In this document: one piece after another, positions 45,700-57,092 of the stretch | How positions within the stretch are numbered: position 1 is the stretch's first letter | Layout of the letters: the number at the start of each line of letters is the position of its first letter | Assembly (NCBI GenBank): GCA_002104935.1 | Contig: MCGT01000028.1 | Coordinates: 124,001 to 188,000, forward strand | Reading direction: 5' to 3' | Source of the DNA: Hesseltinella vesiculosa | Lineage: Eukaryota; Mucoromycota; Mucoromycetes; Mucorales; Cunninghamellaceae | DNA: 64,000 nt | Notes under the pieces: generated by a model | Databases searched by the model: none | Told to the model about the DNA's origin: nothing | The model's input: the letters and a program-made list of their open reading frames with translations, nothing else | Made by a program: the position numbers and the translations under genes

Positions 45700-46317
45700 A
45701 TGTATACTCCGGCCCTGCTTGTAATTTTGGCTTTTGTTGTCTCCTTGTCAGCTCAAACGCTTTCAAAAACAGGCGAATTTAGTATTAGCTCGCCACTTTA
45801 TGATGGCATTTACGTTGCTGGCCAAGCCTTACCCATCACATACCTCGTCCTGGACAGTGACGCCAGTAGGAAACGCTTCTTTTGCCGGAATTTCGACTGA
45901 CCGCTGCCTTTTTTTTTCATAGAGCTCAACATTTACCTGGTTCCTTCCTCAGGCATCAATGCCTCGGGTATCCAAGTGGTACAAAATGCAGATGTTTCCT
46001 CAACCGCGGGTGCTGTGCAAACCATCAATGGTAAATCTTACTGGCAGCACACCTACGACTTTGGTATCCCGCCCACCGTCACCCCAGGCGCCTGGAACTT
46101 GGTGTTTGAGTCGGTAAATATGTACGTCAACACATCCATCCCTGTGGACATCCGTCCATTTGTTAATACCACCACCGCCTCGCCCTCGGCTAGTGCAGCC
46201 GCTGCGAACGCCACCTCATCTTCTAATTCCAAATCCCTGGCTTCCCACCAGGCACCCTCTCTCTCCTTGATCGCCATCATGCTCGCTTCGGCACTCTCCA
46301 AGGTTTGGCTTTCGTAG
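45700..46317 (+). CDS. Kre9/Knh1-like GPI-anchored surface protein
   Basis: Exons 45700-45865 and 45923-46317 give 186 aa. It has a signal peptide (LLVILAFVVSLSAQTL), a single Ser-Thr-rich membrane-anchored beta domain starting FSISSPLYDGIYVAGQALPI, and a Ser/Ala-rich stalk. A hydrophobic C-terminus (SLSLIAIMLASALSKVWLS) suits GPI attachment. Kre9-type domains take part in beta-1,6-glucan assembly in yeasts; small GPI members in other fungi have unknown roles. The exon 2 border could be shifted by one codon, because two AG acceptors are close. The upstream open frame to 45529 was not used, since the ATG at 45700 starts a clean signal peptide. Confidence 0.75.
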
Positions 46318-46439
46318 ATCCCTCTATTGCTTGCCAAAAAGGACCTCTTTTTTGAGTAAAAGTCAGGATATCAAAGATTTTAATCAAAAAAAAAAAAAAA
46401 TCAAATGCTAAATGTGAGGCGCTCAAAACAGACGGTCGA

Positions 46440-47539
46440 TCACTGCAGGGATTCTATGAGCGACGCTGACATGACCCCATATAACTTTGAGCAGCCATCA
46501 ATGCAGCTCTCCATGGCCTATAGAAAAAACGGTAAATAATGATGCGATAACACATGGTCCTGTCCTCCTTCACTTGGCAACCGACTTCTTACATGATTGA
46601 CCTCATCCAAATTGGTTTTTCCCGTTTGCAATACGCTCGTCACTTCATTCAGTGATGGCATATAGGACACCATGACCGATCCGTCTGTTTGATCCTCTTC
46701 TTCCATTGTGCCGTCCATCAAGAGCATTTTTTCTTGCATGAGCTAAAAGGAAGACAAAGGCAAGTGAGTGAGAAAGTCAAGCCTATTGCTTGGCTATCTA
46801 TGCTTCACTTACTGCCGAGCAAGCTGTGACTTGATCCAGCATCTCGATACCAGCATCGGCCAACGCTACGCTAGCAACAATAATGGCCGCAGCCAAGCAA
46901 GCGTTATCGCCATCGCTTTCGAGCACGTTGATGTAGATATCGACAGCAGATTTGGGAATCAGTTCTAACCGCACGGCTGGGGTCAGTGCTTGGACAAGGA
47001 TCGTCGAGTATTCACGTTCTTGAGGGTCCTAGAAAAGAGAGGTGCTCGTTACACTTCTGTCCCTTTCACAACCACAGCTGGCACGAGTCACTTACTCGCA
47101 TATGATTTCTTCGTTGGACACACGAAAACGAAGAGAATTTGAAGTCACAAGTCAATGTGCCTTGCGAAGAGAAGCCAACTCGCTTCAACTGACGAGGACC
47201 GTATCTGTCAAGAAAAAATCATATGGAAATCGGTTGAGTTCAGCTGTCTTCTTTTTGGATGCAATCACTTACACAGCGCAAACAATCTTGATCTTCCCCA
47301 TTTCAATATAAGCAGAGCCATTGGCTTGCGTGACAAGTCCAGTTTTTAAAACTATGTAAAAGAAGTTCGCTTCAATTCGTCATTCTGCGCCTGTCTTCGC
47401 TCTTACATAAAGGTCGCAGATCGTCAGCTGATCTATTATCGATACGTTTTGATGATCCATTAAGAATGGTTGCTTTTGTACTGCTCTTGAATATAGGTGT
47501 AACACTCGTTTCAGGCCCGTTTACTCGTCGTCGATCCAT
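46440..47539 (-). CDS. MTR3: Exosome core subunit Mtr3 (RNase PH family)
   Basis: Six exons: 47539-47407, 47351-47273, 47204-47096, 47028-46813, 46742-46593 and 46517-46440. They give 254 aa. The start MDRRRVNGPE is followed by KRIDNRSADDLRPLFLKTGL, SAYIEMGKIKIVCAVYGPRQ, REYSTILVQALTPAVRLELI and VDIYINVLESDGDNACLAAA. This is the RNase PH fold of eukaryotic Mtr3/EXOSC6, which lacks catalytic residues and forms part of the ring of the RNA exosome in nucleus and cytoplasm. The Lys/Arg of the active form is missing, as in the family. The 3' ends of this gene and the Kre9-like gene converge, 120 nt apart. Confidence 0.9.
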
Positions 47540-47649
47540 TAGGTGTGATGATTAAAGAAATGAGAATAGCAAAAAAAAAAAATTGTGAAAAAAAAAACAA
47601 AAAAGGACGCCAGCTTTCCAGTCCGCCTTCAGTCACTCGCATTTTTTTT

Positions 47650-47800
47650 TTTATCAAAAGCTGGCTGGGCAACCTTCCTCAATCGACCTGGTTTTTTGCA
47701 GTATCACCATCATTCATGAATTTGCGCATTCCTTCAAAACCTCGCATCGATCAAATCACTCAAAAGGGTTGTGCAGAAGGATTGCCTTATTCAGCTTCCA
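47650..47800 (-). repeat. Dispersed repeat fragment
   Basis: Contains AGCTGGCTGGGCAACCTTCC, then TCGACCTG, CATTCATGAATTTGCGC and ATCACTCAAAAGG. These are the reverse complement of the blocks in the copies at 53510-53620 and 58790-58900. The fragment ends just upstream of the 3' end of the broken phosphatase copy. Confidence 0.65.
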
Positions 47801-47997
47801 ATGAATGATTGCTTCCAGGTTTGTCTTGGCGCTCAAAGGAATTCACGGATACGGAAGAAAAAAACACAATGAAATTTATTTTGCCTGTGAATTGGTATTC
47901 TTTTGCCACAAAAAAAACTTATCCTTGTCACTGAAAATCCTGTCTTGCTTTGCGACAAACTTTTGATGGATAAAATGCATTCCAGGAAATGTGACAT

Positions 47998-48698
47998 TTA
48001 CAAGTCGGCAAAATCACGCCATTCAGCAGTGTTGACGTGCTTAACCTCACGTTGGCGCCAAGGTTCTACATGGGCTGCGGCGCACAGAGTGATTTGGCAG
48101 ATGTCACCGTGGCAAACAAGCACCACGGTCTTGCCCTGCATCTTGTTTTCGATCTCCTCGACGATGAATCTAGTGGCACGGTCACAGACAGAGGAGGGAC
48201 TTTCGACGTTGTACTGTGAGTTTTCGCCATGGTCAGGTGCAGAGTTGTCCTCCTCCCAAACAATGTCGTATGTGGAATCAGGCTTCATGTCAAAGTCACC
48301 AAAGTAGCTTTCACGCAGAGCATAGGCATGTTCGACAGGAGCCACAGCGCCCTTTTCCGTAAACACCAGTTCGTTCAAAGTGTCAGAAATGATGGCTGCA
48401 GTTTCTACTGTTCTCTTGAATGGTGAGCAGAAGATTTTCACCGGTTCATCACCATCGCCAGCGTATTTACCTTCGCCGAAAAGATGCTCAGCCAACAAGG
48501 CGGCTGACTAGTAATCATATATAAATGAGCTTGAGATTCCTAACGCGTCCATACTCCCCATACAACCTACTTCTTTGACTTTCTTTTTGCCCTTGTCATG
48601 AAGACCATATCCGTTGCCGAGAGGACCACCTTCGCCAGGAATGGCGATCTTTGGATCAGAGCAAATGATGCCAGCATCATTTGCGAGCGAGAAGCCAT
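47998..48698 (-). pseudogene. Histidine-phosphatase duplicate lacking the catalytic RHG motif
   Basis: This copy aligns with the intact gene at 51894-52653 from the stop to the 5' exon: exon 2 is 48507-47998 and the exon 1 remnant is 48698-48571. About 96% of residues appear identical by eye over exon 2, and the LVCHGDI second histidine motif is kept. Homology stops at ATGGCTTCTCGCTC, the last base pairs before the RHG catalytic histidine. Upstream is unrelated sequence (GLGLEQLAQLGY) derived in part from the minisatellite at 48773. The first catalytic His is therefore lost and an active enzyme is unlikely. An extra 60 nt sits in the 3' flank (about 47915-47975) relative to the intact copy. 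Confidence 0.85.
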
Positions 48699-48772
48699 AA
48701 CCCAATTGAGCTAATTGTTCCAGTCCCAACCCCCATGTTCCGACCTCGATCATTCAAAAAATAAAAAATAAC

Positions 48773-49084
48773 ATTGGAACAAGCAACACAACATAGGAAC
48801 AAGCGGCTCAACATTGGAACAAGCAGCTCAACAATGGAACAAGCGGCTCAACATTGGAACAAGCGGCTCAACATTGGAACAAGCGGCTCAACATTGGAAC
48901 AAGCAGCTCAACATTGGAACAAGCGGCTCAACATTGGAACAAGCGGCTCAACATTGGAACAAGCGGCTCAACATTGGAACAAGCAGCTCAACATTGGAAC
49001 AAGCAGCTCAACATTGGAACAAGCGGCTCAACATTGGAACAAGCTGCTCAACATTGGAACAAGCAGCTCAACATTGGAACAAGA
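48773..49084. repeat. 20-bp minisatellite next to the broken phosphatase
   Basis: Fifteen to sixteen units of AACATTGGAACAAGCRGCTC; R is G or A and one unit has CTGCTC. The first unit (AACATTGGAACAAGCAACAC) is variant. Because 20 is not a multiple of 3 and the unit has no stop on the plus strand, all three plus frames are open and encode the same 20-residue cycle (EQAAQHWNKRLNIGTSGSTL). It begins 75 nt from the phosphatase breakpoint. Confidence 0.95.
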
Positions 49085-49184
49085 GACTTCAAGCCTCTTT
49101 TTTTAATCCTGTTTATGAAAAACACACGGTTTGGAATAAGTGAGACCATAAAGTAGTGTTTTATTTTCGAGAATGAGATGGGAA

Positions 49185-49270
49185 GAAAGAGAGAGACTGT
49201 AATAGATGTTGAGAATTTATAGGGGAGACAGAGATTGCAATCTAATATGATGAAATTTCTGGATATTGCC
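49185..49270. repeat. Short repeat shared with 34146-34220
   Basis: TTATAGGGGAGACAGAGATT then GCAATCTAA here corresponds to TTGTAGGGGAATCAGAGATT then GCAATCTAA at 34180-34208, with a similar GGGAAGA..GAGA lead. It may be the edge of another element family. Confidence 0.5.
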
Positions 49271-49499
49271 ATTGATTAGTTGGTGCCTTGTAAATTTCTC
49301 GAGTGAGTCACCATGGTCTACAACTACTTCCTTGATTGATTTGAGTTCCCTGCGCCAAAATAAAATAAAATAAAATATCCTTGTATCCCATTTTTTCATT
49401 ACTTTGCAAAGGTTACAATGTCACCTGGACATGTCGATAAACCGGCGTAGTCAAGTACTACACATCTAATTGGCAGCGTAGTTGATTTTGCAAACATGA

Positions 49500-51603
49500 T
49501 GAAGTCTATGTCCGTGAAAATAAGATTATATCAAATACAGGTATGGTCGTTTTTAGCCTACCCTGCATGTCTCCATTGTGATATCGAAGAGAGTTCAACA
49601 TTTCTTTTTCCAAAGGTTTTGGAGCCTTGTCACGGTCCAACAAGTTGGAATTAGCATCACAAATCGGTGACACGTAAACCTTTTGGCAAAGGTCTCCGAG
49701 GCGTAAGTTGGTTATCATTTTTTGAAGCAATGATATTCGGGTTTCTCGTTTCTCGGTTGTTTTGGATTTTCGAGTGTACCCAATTGTGATCCATCCTTGG
49801 CTACTTTTCACCGTTTTGCGATACGTTTTCCTGTTAAAGACCTTTTGAAGTTCATCCTCTTAAGAGAAATAAATTCGATTATAACAAAGTTAGATTTTGC
49901 GTCTAGAGCCAATAAGTCGGATCACTGGCATATCAAACAGGCATGAGAAGACCTGCTCCTTGTGATGACGGCTTCCAAAGCGGATGGGATGGCATGGTCG
50001 CGTTTGATACCAAGAGCTTTGCTGAACAGTTCGAAAATAGCGGCCGCATCGAGAGACAGAGAATAAAGAGATCCGGCGGATACGGTTGAGCAGTATTGCA
50101 TGGTGAAATCAGCATAACCGCAAAATCGTAGCAGGTGATTTCCCCAAAAGAGAAAGTTGACTCGACAATAGCTAGGATTTTCTGATATGACGAATGGCTT
50201 GATGTGTTTCTATAGGAGCTTTAGAACACAACATTCATGCTGCGATAAGTCCAGGCTTTTGCTATATCGCGTCAGTACATCATCGGTTAAAGTGTTGGTC
50301 ACTTCAGTCATAATAATTCTGGTCAACAAGCCTTGGAGCGATCCTAGTCTTCGAGCTGAAATGTCACCATGGGTGAGGGTCAATGCGGCGTCATCCAATT
50401 CATAACTGGTTGCATCAAGATGGTCAGCCACAGCCAATTCCTCCAATACCCCTTCTTCACCAGCGTCCTTGAAGAAAAAAAGTGAGTTTTTGTCAATTGG
50501 TGATATGCAGCCCTACCTCATTGACCTTTTGCTGGGAAGATCCATTTTTGGACTGATCAGGGACGGTAGTGCTTTCCTAAAAGAAAAAATAAAATCAGCA
50601 AAGATATGTTGAAGAAAGAAGTGCGAAATACCTTGAGCTGGATTCTTTGACCATCCTCTTCCTTGAGTCCTTCGCGCTCCTTCTTCAACATGTCCTAAAT
50701 AGAACATAGTGTCCTAGCCCAGGTTTGGCGGCCATTGATGCGAGCTTTTTTCGTAGTACCAAAGTGACCATCTGATGAGAGCCAAGCAGTCAATTTCTTT
50801 GGGTGTAGTTGGATGCCGGCGTCAGGCATGTACTTTTCAGTGATGCCTATGAGTTGTCCCGGTGTCCAGGTTCCCAGAACATACCGATCTTAATTGACGG
50901 TCGGGGCCTTCTGGGTCGCAATGCAGCGCCAAAGCTCCAGAACATTTCGTTTGTTAGGTTTTATCACTAAAAAATAAAGAGCGTTAGGTTTCGGAACTCG
51001 TGCCTACAAACAGTGCAGCAACCATTAAGAGATTGATATGCTGCTTAGACTTTGCAGCTCTTCAATCTTTTCTTACCATAGTCCGAGCATTGGGAGTTTT
51101 CAGAGCTCGTGCCTACAAAGAGAGCAGCAACCATTTAGAGATTGTACGTTGCTTATTTTGAGATTCACTTACATGTTGCTACTTCTGCTTCTTGAGTGAT
51201 GGTGTGTGAGGTGCTTGATGGTGTTTTAGGAGTGTCAGGGTACTGATGGTATGTAAATGGATTGCGTTCCATACATCCGTTGATAATGATATAGCCTCAT
51301 GGTATGCTGACTATCACAGGATATATTGTAAATAATAGAATATGTGGAAGTGAGGGCGAAAGGGAGAGAGGGAAGGGAGGGAGTGAGAGGACTCAATTAA
51401 AGATGACCATGGGCAAGAACGAACTTCCTGATTGAAAGACAATGCCAAAGCGGTGTGCTTGGATCGTCAAACATCATCGATAGCCAGGCGGGAGAGAAGT
51501 GGGTTTTCGAGGATAAATCTACCTTCACGAAGCCGGCTTGATGCGGGTGAATGACTGAAGCTCTTCGGGGTTGAAAGCTAGAGGCGAGGATTCTGGTGAA
51601 CAT
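49500..51603 (-). pseudogene. Degenerate element gene with a 'GY-RKS' domain
   Basis: Minus-strand pieces in order: a stretch near 51600-51520 (AFNPEELQSFTRIKPAS in one frame); TPGQLIGITEKYMPDAGIQL and LTAWLSSDGHFGTTKKARIN (about 50880-50720); DMLKKEREGLKEEDGQRIQL; an acidic LDATSYELDDAALTLTHGDI stretch (50446-50210); and SWGNHLLRF-like blocks. The end is ITIGYTRKSKTTEKRETRIS followed by LCQKVYVSP (49811-49600). Stops interrupt it near 50700 and 50209. The IGYTRKS...R..LLQKMI pattern resembles the start of a serine resolvase, but the catalytic Ser context and downstream fold are not shown. I recall similar multi-copy proteins in Mucorales of unknown function. Exons could still be spliced, so part may be expressed. 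Confidence 0.45.
51000..51180. repeat. Two direct repeats of about 60 bp
   Basis: CTCGTGCCTACAAACAGTGC then AGCAACCATTAAGAGATTG (50999-51040) recurs as CTCGTGCCTACAAAGAGAGC then AGCAACCATTTAGAGATTG (51109-51150), spaced about 110 bp. It is probably an internal duplication within an intron of the degenerate gene. Confidence 0.6.
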
Positions 51604-51893
51604 CGCGTCTGTGTTGATCAGCGCAATTAGGCGCCAATTGGCTAGCAGCTGTAGATGCTCTTCCTACCTCTCTTCACTCTTTTTGCTTTTTTTTATATTT
51701 CGGTTTTGTAGATATATTGACGTTGTCTAGCGAGCATTCAAAATAATAAAAGGGGAAGGGGATGGTGGGAGTAAAGAAAAAGAAAAAAAATATACACAGG
51801 AAAAAAGCCAGAGAAACAGAAATTTATTTTGCCTGTGAATTGGTATTCTATTCTATTGCCAGAAAAAAAACTGTATTCCAGGAAATGTGAAAT

Positions 51894-52653
51894 TTACAAG
51901 TCGGCAAAATCACGCCATTCAGCAGTGTTGACGTGCTTAACCTCACGTTGGCGCCAAGGTTCTACTTGGGCTGCGGCGCACAGAGTGATTTGGCAGATGT
52001 CACCGTGGCAAACAAGCACCACGGTCTTGCCCTGCATCTTGTTTTCGATCTCCTCGACGATGAATCTAGTGGCACGGTCACAGACAGAGGAGGGACTTTC
52101 GACGTTGTACTGTGAGTTTTCGCCATGGTCAGGTGCAGAGTTGTCCTCCTCCCAAACAATGTCGTATGTGGAATCAGGCTTCATGTCAAAGTCACCAAAG
52201 TAGCGTTCACGCAGAGCATAGGCATGTTCGGCAGGAGCCACAGCGCCCTTTTCCGTAAACACCAGTTCGTTCAAAGTGTCACGAATAATGGCTGCAGTTT
52301 CTACTGTTCTCTTGAATGGCGAGCAGAAGATTTTCACCGGTTCATCATCATCGCCAGTGTATTTACCTTGGCCGAAAAGGTGTTTAGCCAACAAAGTGGC
52401 TGACTGGTAATCATATATAAAACGAGCATGAGATTCCAGCCGCGTCCATACACTCCATTCAACCTACTTCTTTGACTTGCTTTTTGCCCTTGTCATGAAG
52501 ACCATATCCAGTGCCGAGAGGACCACCTTCGGCAGGAATGGCGATCTTTGGATCAGAGCAGACAATGCCAGCATCATTTGCGAGCGAGAAGCCATGACGA
52601 GCAATGATATAGTGATTTTTCAACGTCACTGGTAAATGATTAACGTTTGACAT
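51894..52653 (-). CDS. Histidine phosphatase superfamily protein (phosphoglycerate mutase-like)
   Basis: Exons 52653-52468 and 52403-51894 give 231 aa. The RHG motif is in NHYIIARHGFSLAND (catalytic His about residue 20). The second half has FCSPFKRTVETAAIIRDTLN, ERYFGDFDMKPDSTYDIVWE and VVLVCHGDICQITLC with the second catalytic His. This is the two-histidine layout of the superfamily, which includes phosphoglycerate mutases and many acid or sugar phosphatases. The substrate is not known. A TTG-started extension exists upstream but the ATG at 52653 is preferred. It is the intact partner of the broken copy 3.9 kb away. Confidence 0.85.
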
Positions 52654-53069
52654 TAGGAAGACCACGGAAAGAAGAATGTTTGTCAAAAGCCGAAAGCCCG
52701 GGCAATCGGCAGGTCTTCATCGGTGGAGATTCAAATTATTAACAAAAAAAGTGCCACACGTTGACTGTAAAAAATCATAGTCTTTCTAATTTTCGTGCCA
52801 CAGTGAAGAGAGACAAGATTTGCAATGAGAACAAGGGAAAAAAAGACGAGGGGTGATCCCTGGTTAGTCGAGGTTAGTCTTGAACTTTTTGCGTGTTTGG
52901 GTTGTTCAATGCTTACCTGCTCCTTGTTTAAACTCATATAGCCTCGGATGTTCGAAAAAAAAAACACCACGGTAACAAAAAAAGGAGTGCTCCAACAAGT
53001 CGTGATGAATGAAACTCATTTTTTACACCCTTTAGATTTTCACCGTCATTTGGCGAGAATCAGGTATTT

Positions 53070-53795
53070 ACTTAAGCCGTGAATAGTTTTTTTTTAGCAG
53101 GCAAACCAATCGGCAAACTGCCAAGTTTTCTAGTGTGCAAGGTAGTTAAATCAAGTACACGCGAAGCCTTTTCTTGTGAGCGCAAGTCAATCTGTGTAAC
53201 TGAGGGAAAACAAGGGCGGCTGTGCCATATCAAAGGACCGTTGCCTTTGTCAAGCCAAGCTGAGGAGGGACATTGAAACAGGCACGACATCGAAAGGAGA
53301 GATGACCAGCGTTAGAGTCATTTGTAAATAGTAACATGGGGCTTTTGGATTACTTTTTAAAATCGAGGTTAGTAATCGCTGATGTCCATCTGCCGTGCGT
53401 GCACTGGCCAGAAATGGAAGGCTCAATGCGGAAATTGAATTTGACCACCAGTTTCTTCATTTTCATTTTGAAAAAAAAAAAAACAGATGCTACACAGCAC
53501 TTTTGAGTGATCAGATCGATTTGAAAATTTGTAAGGACACGCAAATACATGAATGATGATGGTACTGAAAAACTCAGGTCAATTGGTGAAGGTCGCCCAG
53601 CCAACTTTCGACCAGTTTCAATTTGACACCTCCGATTCACCAGCTTAAAAAAATGAAAAATCGGCCATTTTCGCCAGGGGACCCCCAGGCGATCTGACAA
53701 AAAATCGCAGTGTCAAAATTGCTCTTAATGTAGCGAAAAAGGGTTTGCTTCGAGTATGCATATTTTTTGGTTTTGTTACACAATCCTAATCAAAT
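53070..53795 (+). repeat. Dispersed repeat, copy B
   Basis: From GCCGTGAATAGTTTTTTTTTAGCAGGC to GTTTTGTTACACAATCCTAATC. The middle 450 nt (from about 53280, GACATCGAA..GATGACCAGC, to 53690) are about 90% identical by eye to copy C at 58570-58980. The inner ORF on the minus strand is broken. No terminal inverted repeats were seen by eye. Confidence 0.85.
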
Positions 53796-54219
53796 GTCCA
53801 AAGTCCAACCTTCTCCAAAGCAATCCAAAGTCCAAGTTAACTCGATTAGATGAAGCAGTGTCAATGTCGCATGCAATCCAAGGGTCCAAAATCCCAAGTT
53901 CCAACCTGATTTAATAAAACAGCATTAATATCGCTGGATCTGTCAGTATGTGCGCTTCTTTGATCTGCGGTAGAAGGGGAGCATGATTCTTTTTTATTTT
54001 TTTTTTTTTTGGCAAAGATTGAGACTTACTTTCGCTGCCACTAGAAAACGATTTAGCAATGCGTCTGTTGGTTTGAAAGTTTATTCACCACTAGAGTAAA
54101 AACCTGAATCCGAGTAGGATTAACACTGTCATGAAAAGCATTTTCGCTTTCCAAATGTTAAAAAAAAATACCTTGCTGGAGACGGCGTCGCCAACTGCAC
54201 TGTTGCATGGCTACAAATG

Positions 54220-54483
54220 CTACAAAAAAGCGAGGTTGTATGAACAAATAAAAAAAAACATTTGGGAAATAAATGGCTCACTTACACCAAGCGCGTCGTT
54301 TCCTTCACCACTTGTTGAAGCAGAAGCGTTCCTGTTCTTGTTATCTTGTTGTTTCTTTCTAATATGCGCGGTCATATGGGCTTTCAATTCATCCATCGTG
54401 GTATAATGATCAAAGCATGATGGGCATTCGTAGTGTACTTCCACCAAAACATGTGACGCACCAGAAGCTTTTTCGATAAACAT
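54220..54483 (-). pseudogene. Fragment of a C2H2 zinc-finger family gene
   Basis: The minus-strand frame contains HYECPSCFDHYTTMDELKAH with MTAHIRKK. This is the second C2H2 finger of the family seen at 356-1813 (HYACLSCLAHYPNMEDLAAH). Upstream, at 54640-54550, a stretch shares TTTTTGTGCCACAGT and GATTTGCCATGAGAACA with 52788-52830, so more than one fragment of a related unit lies here. No long downstream domain is present, so it is a truncated copy. Confidence 0.6.
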
Positions 54484-54639
54484 GAGTAGGCCAGTGCTCT
54501 ATCGCCTTGTTCAATGAGGGACGTGGCTCGACATCAATACTGCGGAAGCTAAAAATATGGCTTCTTAATTTTTGTGCCACAGTAAACGGCGACGACGAAG
54601 CAGCAAGTTTGAGAGTGGCACGATTTGCCATGAGAACAG

Positions 54640-55339
54640 CTAATGTGTTGTGAAATTTGGTTAGAGAGTAAACGAAGCAAGTAATTCAATCGGAATCCTT
54701 TCTTGAGAATGGAACGAAGAAGGGAAAGAAACTGAGGGGGGGAAAACGATTTGGTTTTGTGGGTTGTGAGCTAGGACAAAATTTATCACAGTGATTTTTT
54801 TCCTTGGCTTGCACACTTTTTTCCTCGTGATGCTGAGGTGCATCTATTTGCTGCCGTGAACACATTGAGTTGGTCATCATTAACTAGACTATTGCTTTCA
54901 TTGGAGAATGCTACATCAAAAGACAGCGACGCAGGCACGGTTTTTTTTTTTCAGGGTTAATTTCTACCAAGGACGGTCAGAACTGAACCCACCCCGTACT
55001 TTAATACTCTACCCCTCTCCGCCTCACACAAAACGCTGTTGATACCAGACCCCTTGGTAGATTTGGGGTCATGCAGCCTCCGTAGGTTGGTGCGAGTGGC
55101 CTTAGCCATAGGCAAAAATACATTGCAATTGGTCACTGACTCCATTTTTACCATAGCGTACGCCCGTTGGATTGTCACTGACCCACTGACCACAAATCAC
55201 GTCATACGCGAAATTTTTATCTAAATCCATGATTGCCATTGACTTGTTAACGAATTTTTCTTTTTGAAGGATGAGTACCGTCCTAGGATTGTGGATTTAT
55301 TTGCAGAGCTAGATATAGAAGGAAAACCCGCTGCGGAAA
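54640..55339. other. Element-rich flank of the transporter gene
   Basis: A minus-strand frame at 54957-55193 (including RTNLRRLHDPKSTKG) looks like a protein relic without recognised family. The rest shows no supported exon. Confidence 0.35.
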
Positions 55340-57092
55340 TTAAACTGGGGAACCGCAGCCAAAGGAGGTGGCAGCAGGCGAGTTCTGGAAGCCAGCGATG
55401 ATGGCCACAATACTAGAGTAAATACTCAAACCGGCAGTAGCAAGGGCGGCAAGGAAAAACAAAAGGTTGAACAGCTTGATGTACCAGCGGCGAGCAAAAC
55501 CACGCTTCCAACGAGAGAAGTCGCGCCAAGTATCCACGCGCTTTCCAGGGAGACCGGTTCGTTCATCGACATATTCTTCAGGTAAGATGGCATCTCGCTG
55601 GATTTCATAGCCAAGCATAAACAAGGGAGGGAAGGTGTAGGTGAATTGTAAGATGCAGACAGCAGCGACCAAACTGGAGATGTTGCTGAATTGAGGGATG
55701 GCACTGGCAATCACATAGGCAATGGCCCAATAGACAACGACCAGGACAACCCAAAGGTAGCGCCCTTTCTTGCTATTCAACTTGGGGCCGCGAAGTAAAT
55801 CTTCAATGATGGTGTTGTACACGACCTTGAGACCCACGTTGCCATAAAGACCAGCAGCAATCAGAGCCGACACAAGCTGCAGCACATTGGTAGCGGTTTG
55901 GTAGGCATAGTCAGAAATGCCTTGGTTACCAGGGTTCATGGTGAACTGGCCCTGGTAGGCATAGACAAAGATACCATAGAACATATAACAGGAGAAGATG
56001 ACAAGCTGGGCCACGACCATGCCTTTCCAAAAGTCAAAGGGACGCTTCATTTCTGCCAAGAAATTGACAAACATCATGGCACCGCCATAAGAATAGACAA
56101 TTTGCATGACACCGACAATTTTCTGATACAAGTTGTTATCGATAAAAGCTGCGGTTTGTACAATTGTACCGGTGGTTTGGTTTTGTGCAGCAGAACCAAC
56201 GTAATTAGGTGCAGTGTGGGCAACCACTCCCATAGTAATGAAGATGACGAGCAGGTTCAGCCAAATAGCGAAATTGGCCAGCCAACCAAAGTTTTTGAGC
56301 GACCGGATCTGACCCACGAACATACCAGCCAGGGCCCAGATTAAGACAAGCACAGTGAAACACACGTTGCCATTCACTGCCACTTGGGACAGACCTTGAC
56401 CATTTCCCAGAATGATCACAGCCACATTAAACAGGAGTTGAATGCATTGAAGCACGTTGATAATATGTTCCGCCGTTTTTCCAAAAATGCGGCCGGCCAA
56501 ATCAGCATAGTTGCGAAGAGGGAATCTGTCGCTGTCCATACCCAAGTACATGCGCCAAATCTGCCAGCCAGTATAAGCGGCGGCAGCACCCATGACTAGC
56601 AAGGAAATGAGAAAAGTGAGCCCAAGTTGTAAATCCGCGGGACCGCACGGCTGGCTGCCAGTAGATTGGGTTCTGGTACTTACACACATACAATAAGACA
56701 CCTGGTACATAGCCAAGTTGAGAAAAGGACCAAGGTGCTGAGGTGGGCCCCAAGATATCGGTGGTGATGAGATAAAACACGTTGAGCCAGGTGGCCGTTC
56801 GGAGTGCTCTTGAAGCCTGGGCTAACTCCTCAGACAGGGCCCAGCCAGGTACGGACCCATCAACTGCTGTCACATCAACATTCTCAGCATCCGTTTTTTC
56901 GTTTTGAAGGACGTTGGGGTCAGCATTGTTAGAGAAGCTGTTGTCCACCTTGGTGCCTTCGCGGCGGCGTTGTACAGCAGCTAGGTACATGTATACAGCA
57001 AGATTAGGCTTGGTACCTTCATCCGTCCCAGCATATGAATTATGCTGAACACCGTCAACCTCCTTCACTTGTTCGTCACTTCTTGATGCCAT
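55340..57092 (-). CDS. AAAP family amino-acid transporter
   Basis: Exons 57092-56684 and 56595-55340 give 554 aa. After a hydrophilic N-terminus of about 110 residues come about eleven membrane helices. Typical parts are TATWLNVFYLITTDILGPTS, WSFSQLGYVPG, GWQIWRMYLGMDSDRFPLRN and YADLAGRIFGKTAEH, with later IVYSYGGAMMFVNFLAEMKR and GMVVAQLVIFSCYMFYGIFV. This is the Aa_trans (AAAP/AVT-like) family, which moves amino acids with protons across plasma or vacuolar membranes. The intron sits after the first helix and its removal rebuilds VLLYVFMGAAAAYTGW. Substrate unknown. Confidence 0.9.

Noticed and set aside
48773..49084. CRISPR-like array
   Set aside because: The units are contiguous 20-bp repeats without unique spacers; it is a minisatellite in a eukaryotic genome.
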